Source: Vibrio sp. S9_S30 (lineage in GTDB: Bacteria; Pseudomonadota; Gammaproteobacteria; Enterobacterales; Vibrionaceae). Taken from it: a stretch of DNA of 64,000 bases. This document shows, in pieces, positions 1 through 8,454 of this stretch. The notes under the pieces are model-generated. The model was given only the letters and a program-made list of their open reading frames with translations. It searched no databases and was not told the origin of the DNA. The DNA lies in the NCBI RefSeq assembly GCF_014694455.1, contig NZ_JAAUWT010000017.1, forward strand, positions 1 to 64,000, written 5' to 3'. A program made the position numbers and the translations under genes. How positions within the stretch are numbered: the stretch's first letter is position 1; each line of letters opens with the position of its first letter.

Positions 1-114
1 TTGAATCTATTGGGAGGATTGATAGCCTATTGCCTGAAAGATGAGAAGCCCCACTTAGATCTAACAGCTCAAGAGCTTGAGCTGTTAGAAAGTAATGGCA
101 TCACGACGGCTTAA
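1..114 (+). CDS. C-terminal end of an unidentified protein, cut by the window edge
   Basis: Frame 1 is open from the first base and stops with TAA at 112-114, giving 37 residues that end in ESNGITTA. No start codon or family motif is visible. The reading frame overlaps the 3' end of the opposite-strand fragment at 85-312. The sequence reminds me of the tail of some insertion-sequence transposases (a LIAYCLK stretch, then an ELELL helix). That would fit an insertion that truncated the neighbour, but I cannot confirm it from 37 residues. Confidence 0.45.
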   Translation: MNLLGGLIAYCLKDEKPHLDLTAQELELLESNGITTA

Positions 115-312
115 CCAGATCTGAGGTTGATTTAGCGTATCCACTCCCCAACGCTTTTCATCCAAATCATGGATAATCACTGCTAAAATCAATACACCCT
201 GGACAAGTTGAGAAATAAAAGACTCCGTAAATACAAAGATATTGATCAACAATATGAGAACAGCCAACCAATGTACTGCTCTCATGCGTAAAAAAAGAGA
301 TTTCATATTCAT
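85..312 (-). pseudogene. Probable N-terminal fragment of a chemotaxis receptor-like membrane protein
   Basis: This 75-residue reading frame starts with two Met codons, then a basic stretch and a hydrophobic region at about residues 12-48 that can form one or two membrane helices. A cytoplasmic HDLDEKRWGVDTL segment follows. I associate that N-terminal pattern, from memory only, with vibrio methyl-accepting chemotaxis proteins that lack a periplasmic sensor; these normally run to several hundred residues. Here the frame ends about 14 residues later in unrelated-looking sequence that overlaps the opposite-strand partial gene. I read it as a truncated remnant; the alternative is a genuine small membrane protein of unknown function. 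Confidence 0.4.
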
Positions 313-645
313 GCCTACAAAAATTTTTAGTTAAAGAAAGTGAGTAACAACTTATTAAGATTAGACGAGATAAACGATCATAGGGAAACAGTATAAAATA
401 TGAGATATCAGTGCATTAGATCCATCAGGCTCCGCTATCCCTTCTGATTAAAAAAACACTGATGTTTATGTTTAAGTGGTAAAGGATGATGACTCACCGT
501 TTAGCTTTTAGACGTGCCATCATCGTCTAAAGTCCCTCACCAATATTATTCTTAATATAGTGTGATATCTATCAAAAGAAATGATTATTTATCTGCACTA
601 AACACCGCCATCCATGCTTCAACCCTAGGAATATCAAGATACTGT
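313..645. other. Non-coding stretch before trmN6
   Basis: No convincing gene is seen. An inverted repeat pairs TTTAGACG (506-513) with CGTCTAAA (523-530) around a 9-base loop. It is not followed by a T run on either strand, so it is more likely a regulatory hairpin than a terminator. The longer trmN6 frame (GTG at 562) would begin in this stretch but lacks a good ribosome binding site. Confidence 0.4.
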
Positions 646-1359
646 ATGCACATCAAAACCAAAGATTTCCAATTTAAACAATTCTCTATTTCCGGTGGTC
701 ACGGCGGCATGCCAGTGAGTACTGACGGTGTCATGCTAGGAGCTTGGGCAACCCTTCCGGAAAGTGGACATTTATTGGATATTGGCACGGGTACGGGTTT
801 GCTCTCATTAATGTGTGCACAACGTTCTGCAATAAGCCTAAACATCACAGCTATCGAACTAGAAGCCAACGCATCCCACACCGCGTTGGGCAACTTCAAC
901 CAAAGCCCTTGGCACCACCGATTAACGTTCATCCACGGCGACGTACTCAATCACGCTTTTTCGCATCCGTTTGATGCCATCATCTGTAACCCACCTTATT
1001 TCAATAGTGGGCAACAAGCAGGCAATCGCTCTAGGGCAGATGCTCGTCATACCAACACCCTTACTCACGAAAGTTTACTGAACGTGTGCCATGCCTTGCT
1101 TACTGATCAGGGTAACGCGAGTTTTATCTTGCCATCGGTTGAGGGTCAGAAATGCATCGATCTTGCTCTGAAATCCGGCTGGTATTTGCATTCTCGCTGC
1201 GATATACAAACCACTGAACGCAAAGCCCCCAGCAGAGTGATGTTCAGTTTGGTTAAACAACCTTGTGAGACAGGTATCTCCTCTTTGGTAATCCATCAAA
1301 ATGGTCAATACAGCTCTGATTTTGTCACGCTAACTCAAGACTTTTACTTAAAGATGTAA
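646..1359 (+). CDS. trmN6: tRNA(1)(Val) adenine-37 N6-methyltransferase
   Basis: TrmN6 (YfiC) transfers a methyl group from S-adenosylmethionine to N6 of A37 in tRNA-Val. The 237-residue protein has the SAM-binding glycine loop DIGTGTG at about 45-51 and the adenine-methylase NPPY motif at 115-118, as expected for this Rossmann-fold family; E. coli YfiC is of similar length. The frame stays open up to a GTG at 562. I chose ATG 646 because homologues begin with a K-T-K-D-F-x-F-K-Q-F-like stretch immediately after the Met. srmB follows in the same direction about 90 bases on; in E. coli the two genes are also neighbours but divergent. Confidence 0.88.
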   Translation: MHIKTKDFQFKQFSISGGHGGMPVSTDGVMLGAWATLPESGHLLDIGTGTGLLSLMCAQRSAISLNITAIELEANASHTALGNFNQSPWHHRLTFIHGDVLNHAFSHPFDAIICNPPYFNSGQQAGNRSRADARHTNTLTHESLLNVCHALLTDQGNASFILPSVEGQKCIDLALKSGWYLHSRCDIQTTERKAPSRVMFSLVKQPCETGISSLVIHQNGQYSSDFVTLTQDFYLKM

Positions 1360-1449
1360 AAAACTCATCAGAAAATTCATGTTATCTGTACGGCGATAGG
1401 TATATAATTCGCGCCCAATTATTTATTCGCACGCTTGTGGAGACCCACT

Positions 1450-2679
1450 GTGATCAGAACTTTTGCTGAACTCGATTTAGATCAAAATTTGCTGGAGGCC
1501 ATTGAAGAGATGGGATATGAACGCCCAACTCAGATTCAGGCTGAAGCCATTCCACAAGCATTAAACGGCCGTGATATTCTCGCTTCTGCCCCTACTGGTA
1601 CAGGTAAAACAGCGGCATTTGTGATTCCTGCGTTGCAATACCTGCAAGATTTTCCACGTCGTAAAGCCGGTCCTGCACGCATTTTGATTTTAACCCCCAC
1701 TCGCGAACTGGCGATGCAGGTGGCCGATCACGCAAGAGCACTGGCGAAGAACACCAATTTGAAGATCTTCACCATTACAGGTGGCGTTCAGTACCAAGAA
1801 CATGCCGACATCCTTTCCACCACACAAGATATTGTGGTTGCGACACCGGGTCGTTTGATGGAGTACATTGAAGCCGAACGTTTTGACTGCCGCGCGATCG
1901 AATGGTTGGTATTGGATGAAGCCGATCGTATGCTCGACATGGGGTTTGGTCCAACGGTTGATCGCTTGTCTGCAGAATGCCGCTGGCGTAAACAATCCAT
2001 GCTGTTTTCCGCTACCCTTGAAGGTCGTGGTGTCGAAGGCTTCACTGCCGATCTACTCAAAGAGCCTGCGGAACTGGATGCTGAACCTTCACGCCGAGAA
2101 CGCAAAAAAATCACTCAGTGGTATCACCGTGCCGATACCATGGAACACAAATTGGCGCTGCTGAAGCACATCATAACGGAGCAAGCCGAGCGTTCCATTG
2201 TCTTCCTAAAAACGCGCGATCGCCTTGCAGAGTTAAGAGCACAATTAGAAAGCGCGCAAATCAACTGCGCTTGGATCCAAGGTGAAATGCCGCAAGATCG
2301 CCGCAATAATGCCATTCGCCGCTTCCGTGACGGTGAAGTGAATGTCCTTCTCGCTACCGACGTTGCGGCTCGTGGTATCGATTTACCCGATGTCTCTCAC
2401 GTGATTAACTTCGATATGCCGCGAACGGCGGATGTCTACCTTCACCGTATTGGTCGTACAGCGCGTGCTGGTAAAAAAGGGAACGCACTTTCCATTGTGG
2501 AAGCACACGATCAGCCTATGTTAGATCGCGTTGCTCGCTACACAAAAGAAGACATCAAAGAACGCTTTATCGACGGTTTGAGACCTCAGCATAAAAAGCC
2601 AACGTTTAAGAAGAAAAACAAAAAGAAAGCGGCAAAAAAAGCAGAAAAGAAAAAGTCCGGCGTTAAAAAGAAAAAGTAA
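1450..2679 (+). CDS. srmB: DEAD-box ATP-dependent RNA helicase SrmB
   Basis: SrmB is a DEAD-box helicase that assists early assembly of the 50S ribosomal subunit. The 409-residue protein shows the Q motif near the start, Walker A APTGTGKT at 47-54, DEAD at 156-159, an SAT motif, and HRIGRTARAG in the second RecA domain. It ends in a very Lys-rich tail (about the last 35 residues) typical of SrmB and suited to RNA binding. The start is GTG 1450, preceded by TGGAGA at 1437-1442; a TTG at 1435 is less likely. A TATAAT box at 1403-1408 gives it a promoter of its own just downstream of trmN6. Confidence 0.95.
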   Translation: MIRTFAELDLDQNLLEAIEEMGYERPTQIQAEAIPQALNGRDILASAPTGTGKTAAFVIPALQYLQDFPRRKAGPARILILTPTRELAMQVADHARALAKNTNLKIFTITGGVQYQEHADILSTTQDIVVATPGRLMEYIEAERFDCRAIEWLVLDEADRMLDMGFGPTVDRLSAECRWRKQSMLFSATLEGRGVEGFTADLLKEPAELDAEPSRRERKKITQWYHRADTMEHKLALLKHIITEQAERSIVFLKTRDRLAELRAQLESAQINCAWIQGEMPQDRRNNAIRRFRDGEVNVLLATDVAARGIDLPDVSHVINFDMPRTADVYLHRIGRTARAGKKGNALSIVEAHDQPMLDRVARYTKEDIKERFIDGLRPQHKKPTFKKKNKKKAAKKAEKKKSGVKKKK

Positions 2680-2695
2680 ATGTCATGTTGTTCTT

Positions 2696-2724
2696 AAAAG
2701 AGGTCGCGATGAGCGACCTCTTTT
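2696..2724. terminator. Bidirectional rho-independent terminator between srmB and the RpiR-family gene
   Basis: A perfect 12-bp stem AAAAGAGGTCGC / GCGACCTCTTTT surrounds a 5-base loop. It carries A and T runs on its outer arms, so it can stop transcription from both converging genes. Confidence 0.9.
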
Positions 2725-2749
2725 CACATTCAAATAGGTCGAATCATGC

Positions 2750-3613
2750 TTAATCGCCCAAAGGCTGCCTGTCTCCCCCACCGCGATGCGCATCCAACGC
2801 AACTTTCAATCGGCGAAGACGATCGCGAGAACGGCGTTTATGGCTGACGGCTAGCTCCATAGAAAGCACATCCACCAGCGCTAACATGGCATAACGAGAA
2901 GCCGACGGCTTATAGATAAAATCCGTTTCTTGGGTCACAATCGGCAGAACAATATCGCAAACACGCGCGAGTGGGCTCCCGCTGCTCGTGATGGCTATTA
3001 CTTTCACCCCATATTGTTTGGCAATCTCTGCCACCTCAACAATGGCTGGCGTGTACCCTGTTACCGACATCACAACCAAAACATCATGGCGATCAGCGGT
3101 CGCGGCAACCATTCGAGCTAACAGCCCATCATTGTATGCTGTCACGGGGTAACCGAGACGAAATAACCGATGTTGAAACTCTTGAGCGGCCATGGTGGAA
3201 CCGCCTCCCATACCTATTGCTAGTGTCTGGCGAGCTCCGTGTATCCACTCAACACACTGGCGAATATCCTCTTCATTGAGCACTTTCCGATTCATGTCCA
3301 TGGTGTGCTTAATGGATTCATAAATCCCTTGCATGCCCGTCTGATCAATGGGTTCATCAATAAAACGCTGCCCAACGGCCAAGGACTGTGCCAGCTTCAT
3401 TTTTAAATCTCGCACATTACGACACTCTACCGCCTTAGCAAACCGTGTAATGGTCGCTTCACTGACTTTTGCCTGCTGCGCCATCTCGGTAATACTGGCG
3501 TTCACCGCCGACGATAGGTCATCAGCAATGTAATTGGCGACTTTCTTTTCAGCGTCTCGAAGGCTTGAATAACGTTCGCTGATTTTAGAAAGAATATCGA
3601 TATCCACAGACAC
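2750..3613 (-). CDS. RpiR/MurR-family transcriptional regulator with SIS domain
   Basis: This 287-residue regulator has an N-terminal RpiR-type helix-turn-helix (about 1-77, with the KVSEATITRFAKAV recognition region) and a sugar-phosphate-binding SIS domain (about 125-265, with GMGGGST and VMSVTGYTPAIVEVA). Family members sense sugar phosphates and repress or activate sugar genes. It resembles HexR in layout, including an LKMKLAQSLA segment, but differs clearly from HexR in the N-terminal region, so I treat it as a paralogue with an unknown target. The C-terminal tail is rich in Arg and Asp. A 6-bp inverted repeat at 3671-3687 upstream of the start may be its own operator. Confidence 0.85.
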   Translation of the reverse strand: MSVDIDILSKISERYSSLRDAEKKVANYIADDLSSAVNASITEMAQQAKVSEATITRFAKAVECRNVRDLKMKLAQSLAVGQRFIDEPIDQTGMQGIYESIKHTMDMNRKVLNEEDIRQCVEWIHGARQTLAIGMGGGSTMAAQEFQHRLFRLGYPVTAYNDGLLARMVAATADRHDVLVVMSVTGYTPAIVEVAEIAKQYGVKVIAITSSGSPLARVCDIVLPIVTQETDFIYKPSASRYAMLALVDVLSMELAVSHKRRSRDRLRRLKVALDAHRGGGDRQPLGD

Positions 3614-3670
3614 GTAGCGCTCTCACTTTGATTGATTATTCAGGATCGATTGACCCTATAAATGTTATTA

Positions 3671-3687
3671 GTTAGATATTTTCTAAC
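3671..3687. promoter_or_regulatory. Inverted repeat, possible operator of the RpiR-family gene
   Basis: GTTAGA and TCTAAC are separated by TATTT, centred about 65 bp upstream of the regulator's start codon. The position fits autoregulation; no footprint or known consensus supports it. Confidence 0.35.
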
Positions 3688-3922
3688 AGAATTAGATATC
3701 CTGCCATACTCCTTCAGCACTCAATGAGCGCTAAATCACTAAATGGCTGACTTGCGCTATTGGAATAATTACGATCAAAAAGTCAACATCACATCTGAAA
3801 TACAAGCTTGGTCATACTAATGATGCTCAACTTGCTAACTTCATAACTTCAAACAGTTAAACAACAACCATCGAAAACGTTAGAAACTATCATAAGTGCA
3901 ATGTTTTTATCCGTTATAAACT

Positions 3923-3939
3923 ATCATTGGACCAATGAT
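3923..3939. promoter_or_regulatory. 17-bp perfect palindrome of unknown role
   Basis: ATCATTGG and CCAATGAT flank a single A. It lies in the middle of the long intergenic region, with no nearby start codon that would define its role. Confidence 0.3.
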
Positions 3940-4321
3940 CCCTCTTCCGATTTAATGGTAATGTATGGTTCACTCATGGGCGTATCCATTGGTGGACGGT
4001 TTACCATAGGTATATTGCTGGGATGATTCATATGCATGATTTGCATGAGCATCATTGCTGTCATGGAGAAACGCACGAATGCGCCTAAAATGAGTGATAC
4101 AGGATCGTGGAAGGGAGTGGCGTCGACCATCAATCTGCTTATCTACAGTAATCTAACGCCTGCGCATATTCCGTTTCCTCCAAAGCCTAATATGTACTCA
4201 ACCTAATATTGATCGCATTTCTTTTTACTACTACCAATAAATTGCTGTGAAGTCCTCCTCATGTCCTCACAATGGTCGTACATAAACCATTTCATTTAAT
4301 TCAACGCCGTTGGAGATCATT

Positions 4322-5263
4322 TTGAACACATTTAAAGCTCTACTTATCACCGCACTGGTCAGCATTAGCTTTTCCAGCCTAGCCACACCAGAACTGACGT
4401 TTCTAAGCGCCAAGCAAGCGGCAAAAGAACTCGGAAAAAATGATGCCTTTATGCGCCGTCTGAGCCAGTTTGATATGGAAGCGCGCATGAAAACCGAAGA
4501 TCACATCATCAAGCCCGAGTTTCGTCGTTTTGTGCGAGAGAATACCCTCGATTGGACTGCGGAAGAGAAAGCCAAGGTGAAAGACGTCTATGCCAATCTG
4601 CAAAAGGAATTATCGACCTACCCATTGGATTTACCAAAAGAAATCAAAATGATTTTGACGACGGGAAAAGAAGAAGGCACAGCCGCTTATACTCGTGGTA
4701 AAACCATCATGTTGCAGCGCAACAAGTTAGAACTGGGTATCGAATTAAAGCGCATCATGGCTCATGAGATTTTCCATATTTACTCTCGCCTTAATGCCAC
4801 GAAAAAAGACGAACTATACCAAAGCATCGGATTTAAGCATGTTGGCGAAATTGAATTTCCAGACGAACTAGAAGACAGAAAAATCACCAATCCCGATGCT
4901 CCTGTGAACGATTACGCCATTAAAGTTGGGTTGAACAACGAGCAAGTGTGGGCAATGCCAATCTTGTATTCTGTTTCTGACAAATACGATTTAGAAAAAG
5001 GCGGCGAGTTCTTCAATTACCTGCAGTTTAAGTTTTTGGTAGTGGCCGATCAGAACGGCGAATGGACCTATGACGATGATGAGCCCGTGATTGTTGATCA
5101 CACCAATTTAACTGGCTTTTTTGAACAAGTCGGCACCAATACCAACTACATTATCCACCCTGAAGAAATCTTAGCGGATAACTTTGCACTACTGATGCTG
5201 CGCTCGCCGGTAGTGAACTCACCGGAAGTGATTGAACGCATGAAGGCGATTTTAAGCCAGTAG
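4322..5263 (+). CDS. Secreted protein with HEXXH zinc-peptidase motif
   Basis: The 313-residue protein starts with a signal peptide (hydrophobic core about 6-18, cleavage likely after SSLA near residue 21). It contains HEIFH at 148-152, the zinc-binding and catalytic motif of gluzincin/zincin metallopeptidases, within the helix KRIMAHEIFHIYSRLN. A later HPEEILADNFALLML segment (about 280-295) resembles the second zinc-ligand helix, with Glu and Asn/Asp, of such enzymes. It is probably periplasmic or exported. I chose TTG 4322 because GGAG (4312-4315) sits six bases upstream; a TTG at 4310 would add four residues. The specific family and substrate are not recognised. Confidence 0.75.
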   Translation: MNTFKALLITALVSISFSSLATPELTFLSAKQAAKELGKNDAFMRRLSQFDMEARMKTEDHIIKPEFRRFVRENTLDWTAEEKAKVKDVYANLQKELSTYPLDLPKEIKMILTTGKEEGTAAYTRGKTIMLQRNKLELGIELKRIMAHEIFHIYSRLNATKKDELYQSIGFKHVGEIEFPDELEDRKITNPDAPVNDYAIKVGLNNEQVWAMPILYSVSDKYDLEKGGEFFNYLQFKFLVVADQNGEWTYDDDEPVIVDHTNLTGFFEQVGTNTNYIIHPEEILADNFALLMLRSPVVNSPEVIERMKAILSQ

Positions 5264-5316
5264 TGATTGCGTTATGGCGTAAAAATCCTTCTTAGGAAAT
5301 GGGAAGCGTCATAGGT

Positions 5317-5350
5317 ACTGTAAAATCAAAGGCACTGTAAAATCAAAGCC
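5317..5350. repeat. Two tandem copies of a 17-bp unit
   Basis: ACTGTAAAATCAAAGGC is followed by ACTGTAAAATCAAAGCC, 54 bp after the HEXXH gene's stop. The second copy runs into the terminator stem. Confidence 0.85.
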
Positions 5351-5376
5351 GCTGCAAAAAAGCGGCTTTGTTTTTT
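5344..5376 (+). terminator. Rho-independent terminator after the HEXXH gene
   Basis: A 10-bp stem CAAAGCCGCT / AGCGGCTTTG with a 7-base loop is followed by six T. It also separates this gene from the converging ABC operon. Confidence 0.9.
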
Positions 5377-5412
5377 CGTCACTCAAATCAACCCAAGTGA
5401 TCTCTGTTCTGG

Positions 5413-6525
5413 TTATTTAGCCAGTGGCAGTGCTTGCTGGTCGATATCGAAAAGATGGCAATATTGCTCCCTCAACTCGATATTCAGAATCTGCCCGTTA
5501 TCCAATTTATACGATACCGCTTCTTCGCCATCCAGCATCAAACTGAGTTTTTCAATGTCGCCTGAATAGCAGTGCACGTAAGACACCGCGCCCAAATATT
5601 CCGCCACATTAATCGTCATCGGCACAACGCAACGCCCTTCTTCGATAACCTCTTTAACCACTAAGTGCTCAGGACGAATACCCAACGTAATCTGATCACC
5701 CGACGTCAAATGCGCCCCATTTCTAGGCAAGGTCAAACGGTACTTATCCGCGATACTGACCGTCGTTTGCGTGTCGCTTGCGTCCAAAACAGTAACCGGA
5801 ATAAAGTTCATCTTGGGTGAACCAATGAACCCCGCAACAAACTGGTTTTGCGGATGATAGTACAGCTCCAGTGGCGGCCCCACTTGCTCTACGCTGCCAT
5901 CGCGAAGTACCACAATTTTGTCGGCCAATGTCATCGCTTCAACCTGATCGTGCGTTACATACACCATGCTGGTCGCCAGCGTGCGGTGCAGTTCGGCAAT
6001 TTGAATCCGCATATCAACCCTTAGCTCAGCGTCTAAGTTCGACAGCGGCTCATCAAACAAAAATAGCTTAGGATTGCGCACAATCGCACGCCCGATCGCT
6101 ACCCTTTGACGCTGCCCACCGGATAACTCTTTAGGTAGGCGATCAAACAGTTGGTCGAGCTTGAGCATTTTCCCTGCGTGATTCACTTTTTGAGTGATCT
6201 CCTCCTTGGGGCGCTTATCGATAGAAAGAGCAAATGACATATTCTCCCGCACCGTCATTTGCGGATAGAGCGCATAGGATTGGAACACCATGGCAATTTC
6301 GCGATCCGCTGGTGCTTCATTGGTAACATCCCTGTCATCAATGAATATCTCGCCAGATGTCGGCTCTTCCAACCCTGAAATCATGCGAAGTAGGGTCGAT
6401 TTTCCACAGCCAGACGGACCAACAAAAGTCACAAATTCTTTGTCATTAATTTCAAGGTCAATGCCTTTAAGAACATCCACTTTGCCATACGATTTCTTGA
6501 TGTTTTTGAGTACTACATGAGCCAT
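5413..6525 (-). CDS. Sugar ABC transporter ATP-binding protein (MalK/UgpC type)
   Basis: This 370-residue ATPase powers the CUT1-type importer encoded upstream in the same operon. It has Walker A GPSGCGKST at 36-44, the LSGGQ signature at 134-138, Walker B LFLFDE at 154-159, switch His 192, and a C-terminal TOBE-like regulatory region (about 235-370), as in MalK, UgpC and MsmK. It is the last gene of the operon. The start is ATG 6525 with AAGGAATAACC upstream, 2 bases after the preceding permease gene ends. One such ATPase can serve several CUT1 systems, so it may not be exclusive to this transporter. Confidence 0.92.
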   Translation of the reverse strand: MAHVVLKNIKKSYGKVDVLKGIDLEINDKEFVTFVGPSGCGKSTLLRMISGLEEPTSGEIFIDDRDVTNEAPADREIAMVFQSYALYPQMTVRENMSFALSIDKRPKEEITQKVNHAGKMLKLDQLFDRLPKELSGGQRQRVAIGRAIVRNPKLFLFDEPLSNLDAELRVDMRIQIAELHRTLATSMVYVTHDQVEAMTLADKIVVLRDGSVEQVGPPLELYYHPQNQFVAGFIGSPKMNFIPVTVLDASDTQTTVSIADKYRLTLPRNGAHLTSGDQITLGIRPEHLVVKEVIEEGRCVVPMTINVAEYLGAVSYVHCYSGDIEKLSLMLDGEEAVSYKLDNGQILNIELREQYCHLFDIDQQALPLAK

Positions 6526-6527
6526 GG

Positions 6528-7370
6528 TTATTCCTTAATTCCACCTTGAGTCAAACCTTGGATAAAGGCTTTGGATGCCAGCAAAAATGCGATAAGTGTT
6601 GGTGCCATCATGATGATCAACCCTGCGAACATCATGTGCCACTGAATGGCAAATTCATTTTGAAACTCTTGTAATCCAAGCGTTAACGGATACAACCCTC
6701 TGTCTTGTAAGAATAAGAGAGGGAAGATGTACTCATTCCATGCACTCACAAACGACAGCAACGCAACAGTGGCGATCGCAGGCTTAACCAATGGCAGCAC
6801 AATGCGCCAGTAGATTTGGAAAGGTAACGCCCCATCCACTCGCGCAGCTTGTTCTATTTCAGGCGACAAATTTTTGAAGAACGTACTGAGTATGAAGACC
6901 GCGACGGGCATCATACTGGCGGCCTGAACCAAAATAAGACCAAGCAAAGAGTTTAAAAGATCCAAGCTCTGCACCACCACAAATAAGGGTGCCATCGCCA
7001 AACGCAAAGGGATGATAACGCCCAACATAAACAAAATAAAAATCAGCTTATTGCCTTTGAATTGAACTCGCGCCAACACAAACGCCACCATGGTACTGAA
7101 TGCAACGGCAAGTACGACCGTCCCTAGGCTGATGATCAATGAATTAAAAAAGTAGCTGCTGAAATTCGCTTGATCCCAAGCGCTAAGGTAATTCTCAAAA
7201 TGCCATTCTTGTGGCAAACCAAACGGTGATCGAATCACCTGCCCCAGATTCCCTTTCACCGAATTGATAAACGCCAAGCCAAAAGGAAGTGCCACAATCA
7301 GAGCCCATGTCAGCAATAAGAACTGAACCACCACCTGCTCTAAAGGCTTAAGTTTGAATATACGTTCCAT
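6528..7370 (-). CDS. Sugar ABC transporter permease (MalG/UgpE type)
   Basis: This 280-residue inner-membrane protein has six predicted helices and the binding-protein-dependent transport EAA loop at about 187-206 (EQAARVDGALPFQIYWRIVL), where the ATPase docks. It corresponds to the second, MalG-like permease of CUT1 importers. It lies between the first permease (8-base gap) and the ATPase gene (2-base gap), so the three are surely co-transcribed. The ribosome binding site is GGGAAAG just before ATG 7370. Confidence 0.92.
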   Translation of the reverse strand: MERIFKLKPLEQVVVQFLLLTWALIVALPFGLAFINSVKGNLGQVIRSPFGLPQEWHFENYLSAWDQANFSSYFFNSLIISLGTVVLAVAFSTMVAFVLARVQFKGNKLIFILFMLGVIIPLRLAMAPLFVVVQSLDLLNSLLGLILVQAASMMPVAVFILSTFFKNLSPEIEQAARVDGALPFQIYWRIVLPLVKPAIATVALLSFVSAWNEYIFPLLFLQDRGLYPLTLGLQEFQNEFAIQWHMMFAGLIIMMAPTLIAFLLASKAFIQGLTQGGIKE

Positions 7371-7378
7371 GGCTTTCC

Positions 7379-8311
7379 CTATCGGTTACGCATGTTTCTG
7401 AGGGCCAGATAGATCGTGGCAGGCAAAATCAAAACGGAGATCACCATACCGATGGCCGCAGCCATACCCAGATCGGCCGCCCCGGACCCACCACTGGTTC
7501 CAAACGCAGTACGATACTGGAATGTACCCATGATGTCGGTTGAATAGTACGGACCTGCATCCGGTCCCATAAGAATCAAGACATACTCGGCGTTATTAAA
7601 CACATCGACCATGGTCAAAATAGTAATCAGGACAAACGCAGGCGTCAGAACGGGAAACACAACGTGTCGAATACACTGCCAGCGGCTTGCACCATCCAAG
7701 ACTGCCGCTTCCAACAAATCGGATCGAACACCAAGGATCGCCGAGAGAATCAACATGATCGAGAAGCCCAACTTCTGCCAAGATTGGAACAACGCGATGG
7801 TTGGCAGTGCCGCACTTTCATCTCCCAAAAACATCAAGGGGGTCGAAATCACATCCCAATTCATTAAAAGCTGATTCAGTGGTCCACGCACGTCGACTAC
7901 AAGCTGACCTAAGAACGCGACAGCAACCGCAGCCAATGGGTATGGCATGAAGAACAGAAGTTTGTAGCCCGATTTCCCTGCCGTGTTCCAACTTAGTAGC
8001 AACGCAAATACCGTTCCCAACAACAGAAAAACAGAAATGCAGATAGCGAAAAACAACACGGTTTGGTAAAACGCATTCCAAAGCTGAGCACTCATGTAGT
8101 CATCAGTTAAAAGCTTGGTAAAGTTATCCAATCCAACAAACGTGGCAGGACCTATGCCAGGCCAATCAAAAAAGGACAACACTAACGTGCCGAATAGGGG
8201 GAAAAGGTTAAATACCCCATACAGCAAGCAACCTGGAATCAACAACAACATGTACTGAATCTTTTCTTTCTGCTTGAAGCTCAATCCTTTAGGGCGGGAA
8301 AACTCGGTCAT
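7379..8311 (-). CDS. Sugar ABC transporter permease (MalF/UgpA type)
   Basis: This 310-residue protein is the first of two permeases. It has an N-terminal helix at about 18-40, further helices typical of CUT1 permeases, and an EAA loop (LLEAAVLDGASRWQCIRHVV) for contact with the ATPase. GGAG lies a few bases before ATG 8311. The gap of about 140 bases to the upstream binding-protein gene holds short tandem repeats. That gap may lower expression of the permeases relative to the abundant binding protein. Confidence 0.92.
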   Translation of the reverse strand: MTEFSRPKGLSFKQKEKIQYMLLLIPGCLLYGVFNLFPLFGTLVLSFFDWPGIGPATFVGLDNFTKLLTDDYMSAQLWNAFYQTVLFFAICISVFLLLGTVFALLLSWNTAGKSGYKLLFFMPYPLAAVAVAFLGQLVVDVRGPLNQLLMNWDVISTPLMFLGDESAALPTIALFQSWQKLGFSIMLILSAILGVRSDLLEAAVLDGASRWQCIRHVVFPVLTPAFVLITILTMVDVFNNAEYVLILMGPDAGPYYSTDIMGTFQYRTAFGTSGGSGAADLGMAAAIGMVISVLILPATIYLALRNMRNR

Positions 8312-8366
8312 ACTGACTCCAGCGGTATATAGGCGACCCGCAGATTCAGGTCGCCGTCTTTCTTAT

Positions 8367-8452
8367 TGCTATTACGTTTTACTGCTATTACGTCTTCTGT
8401 TTATCGCCACAGACTGCCTATCACCACAGACTGTTTATCATCACAGAGCAGT
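8367..8452. repeat. Short tandem repeats after the binding-protein gene
   Basis: Two copies of a 16-bp unit beginning TGCTATTACGT (8367-8398) are followed by three copies of a 17-bp unit, TATCrCCACAGACTGnn in the first two copies (8402-8418, 8419-8435, 8436-8452). The last copy ends just before the reverse-strand stop codon of the binding-protein gene at 8455. Confidence 0.85.
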
Positions 8453-8454
8453 AA

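Larger units (their letters stand above)
3614..4321. other. Long intergenic region between the RpiR regulator and the HEXXH gene
   Basis: About 700 bases without a convincing gene. A 69-codon reverse-strand frame (3924-4133) begins with TTG or ATG, has no clear ribosome binding site and encodes a Met-rich peptide; I do not call it. Two palindromes stand out: GTTAGA..TCTAAC at 3671-3687, and a perfect 17-base palindrome at 3923-3939 (ATCATTGG, A, CCAATGAT). Confidence 0.5.

Noticed and set aside
2750..3613. Calling the RpiR-family regulator hexR
   Set aside because: Its N-terminal helix-turn-helix and the segment after it differ clearly from HexR; only the general layout and an LAQSLA piece agree.
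3924..4133. 69-codon reverse-strand frame in the long intergenic region
   Set aside because: It has no clear ribosome binding site, an odd Met-rich composition and no recognisable family, and the frame overlaps a palindrome.
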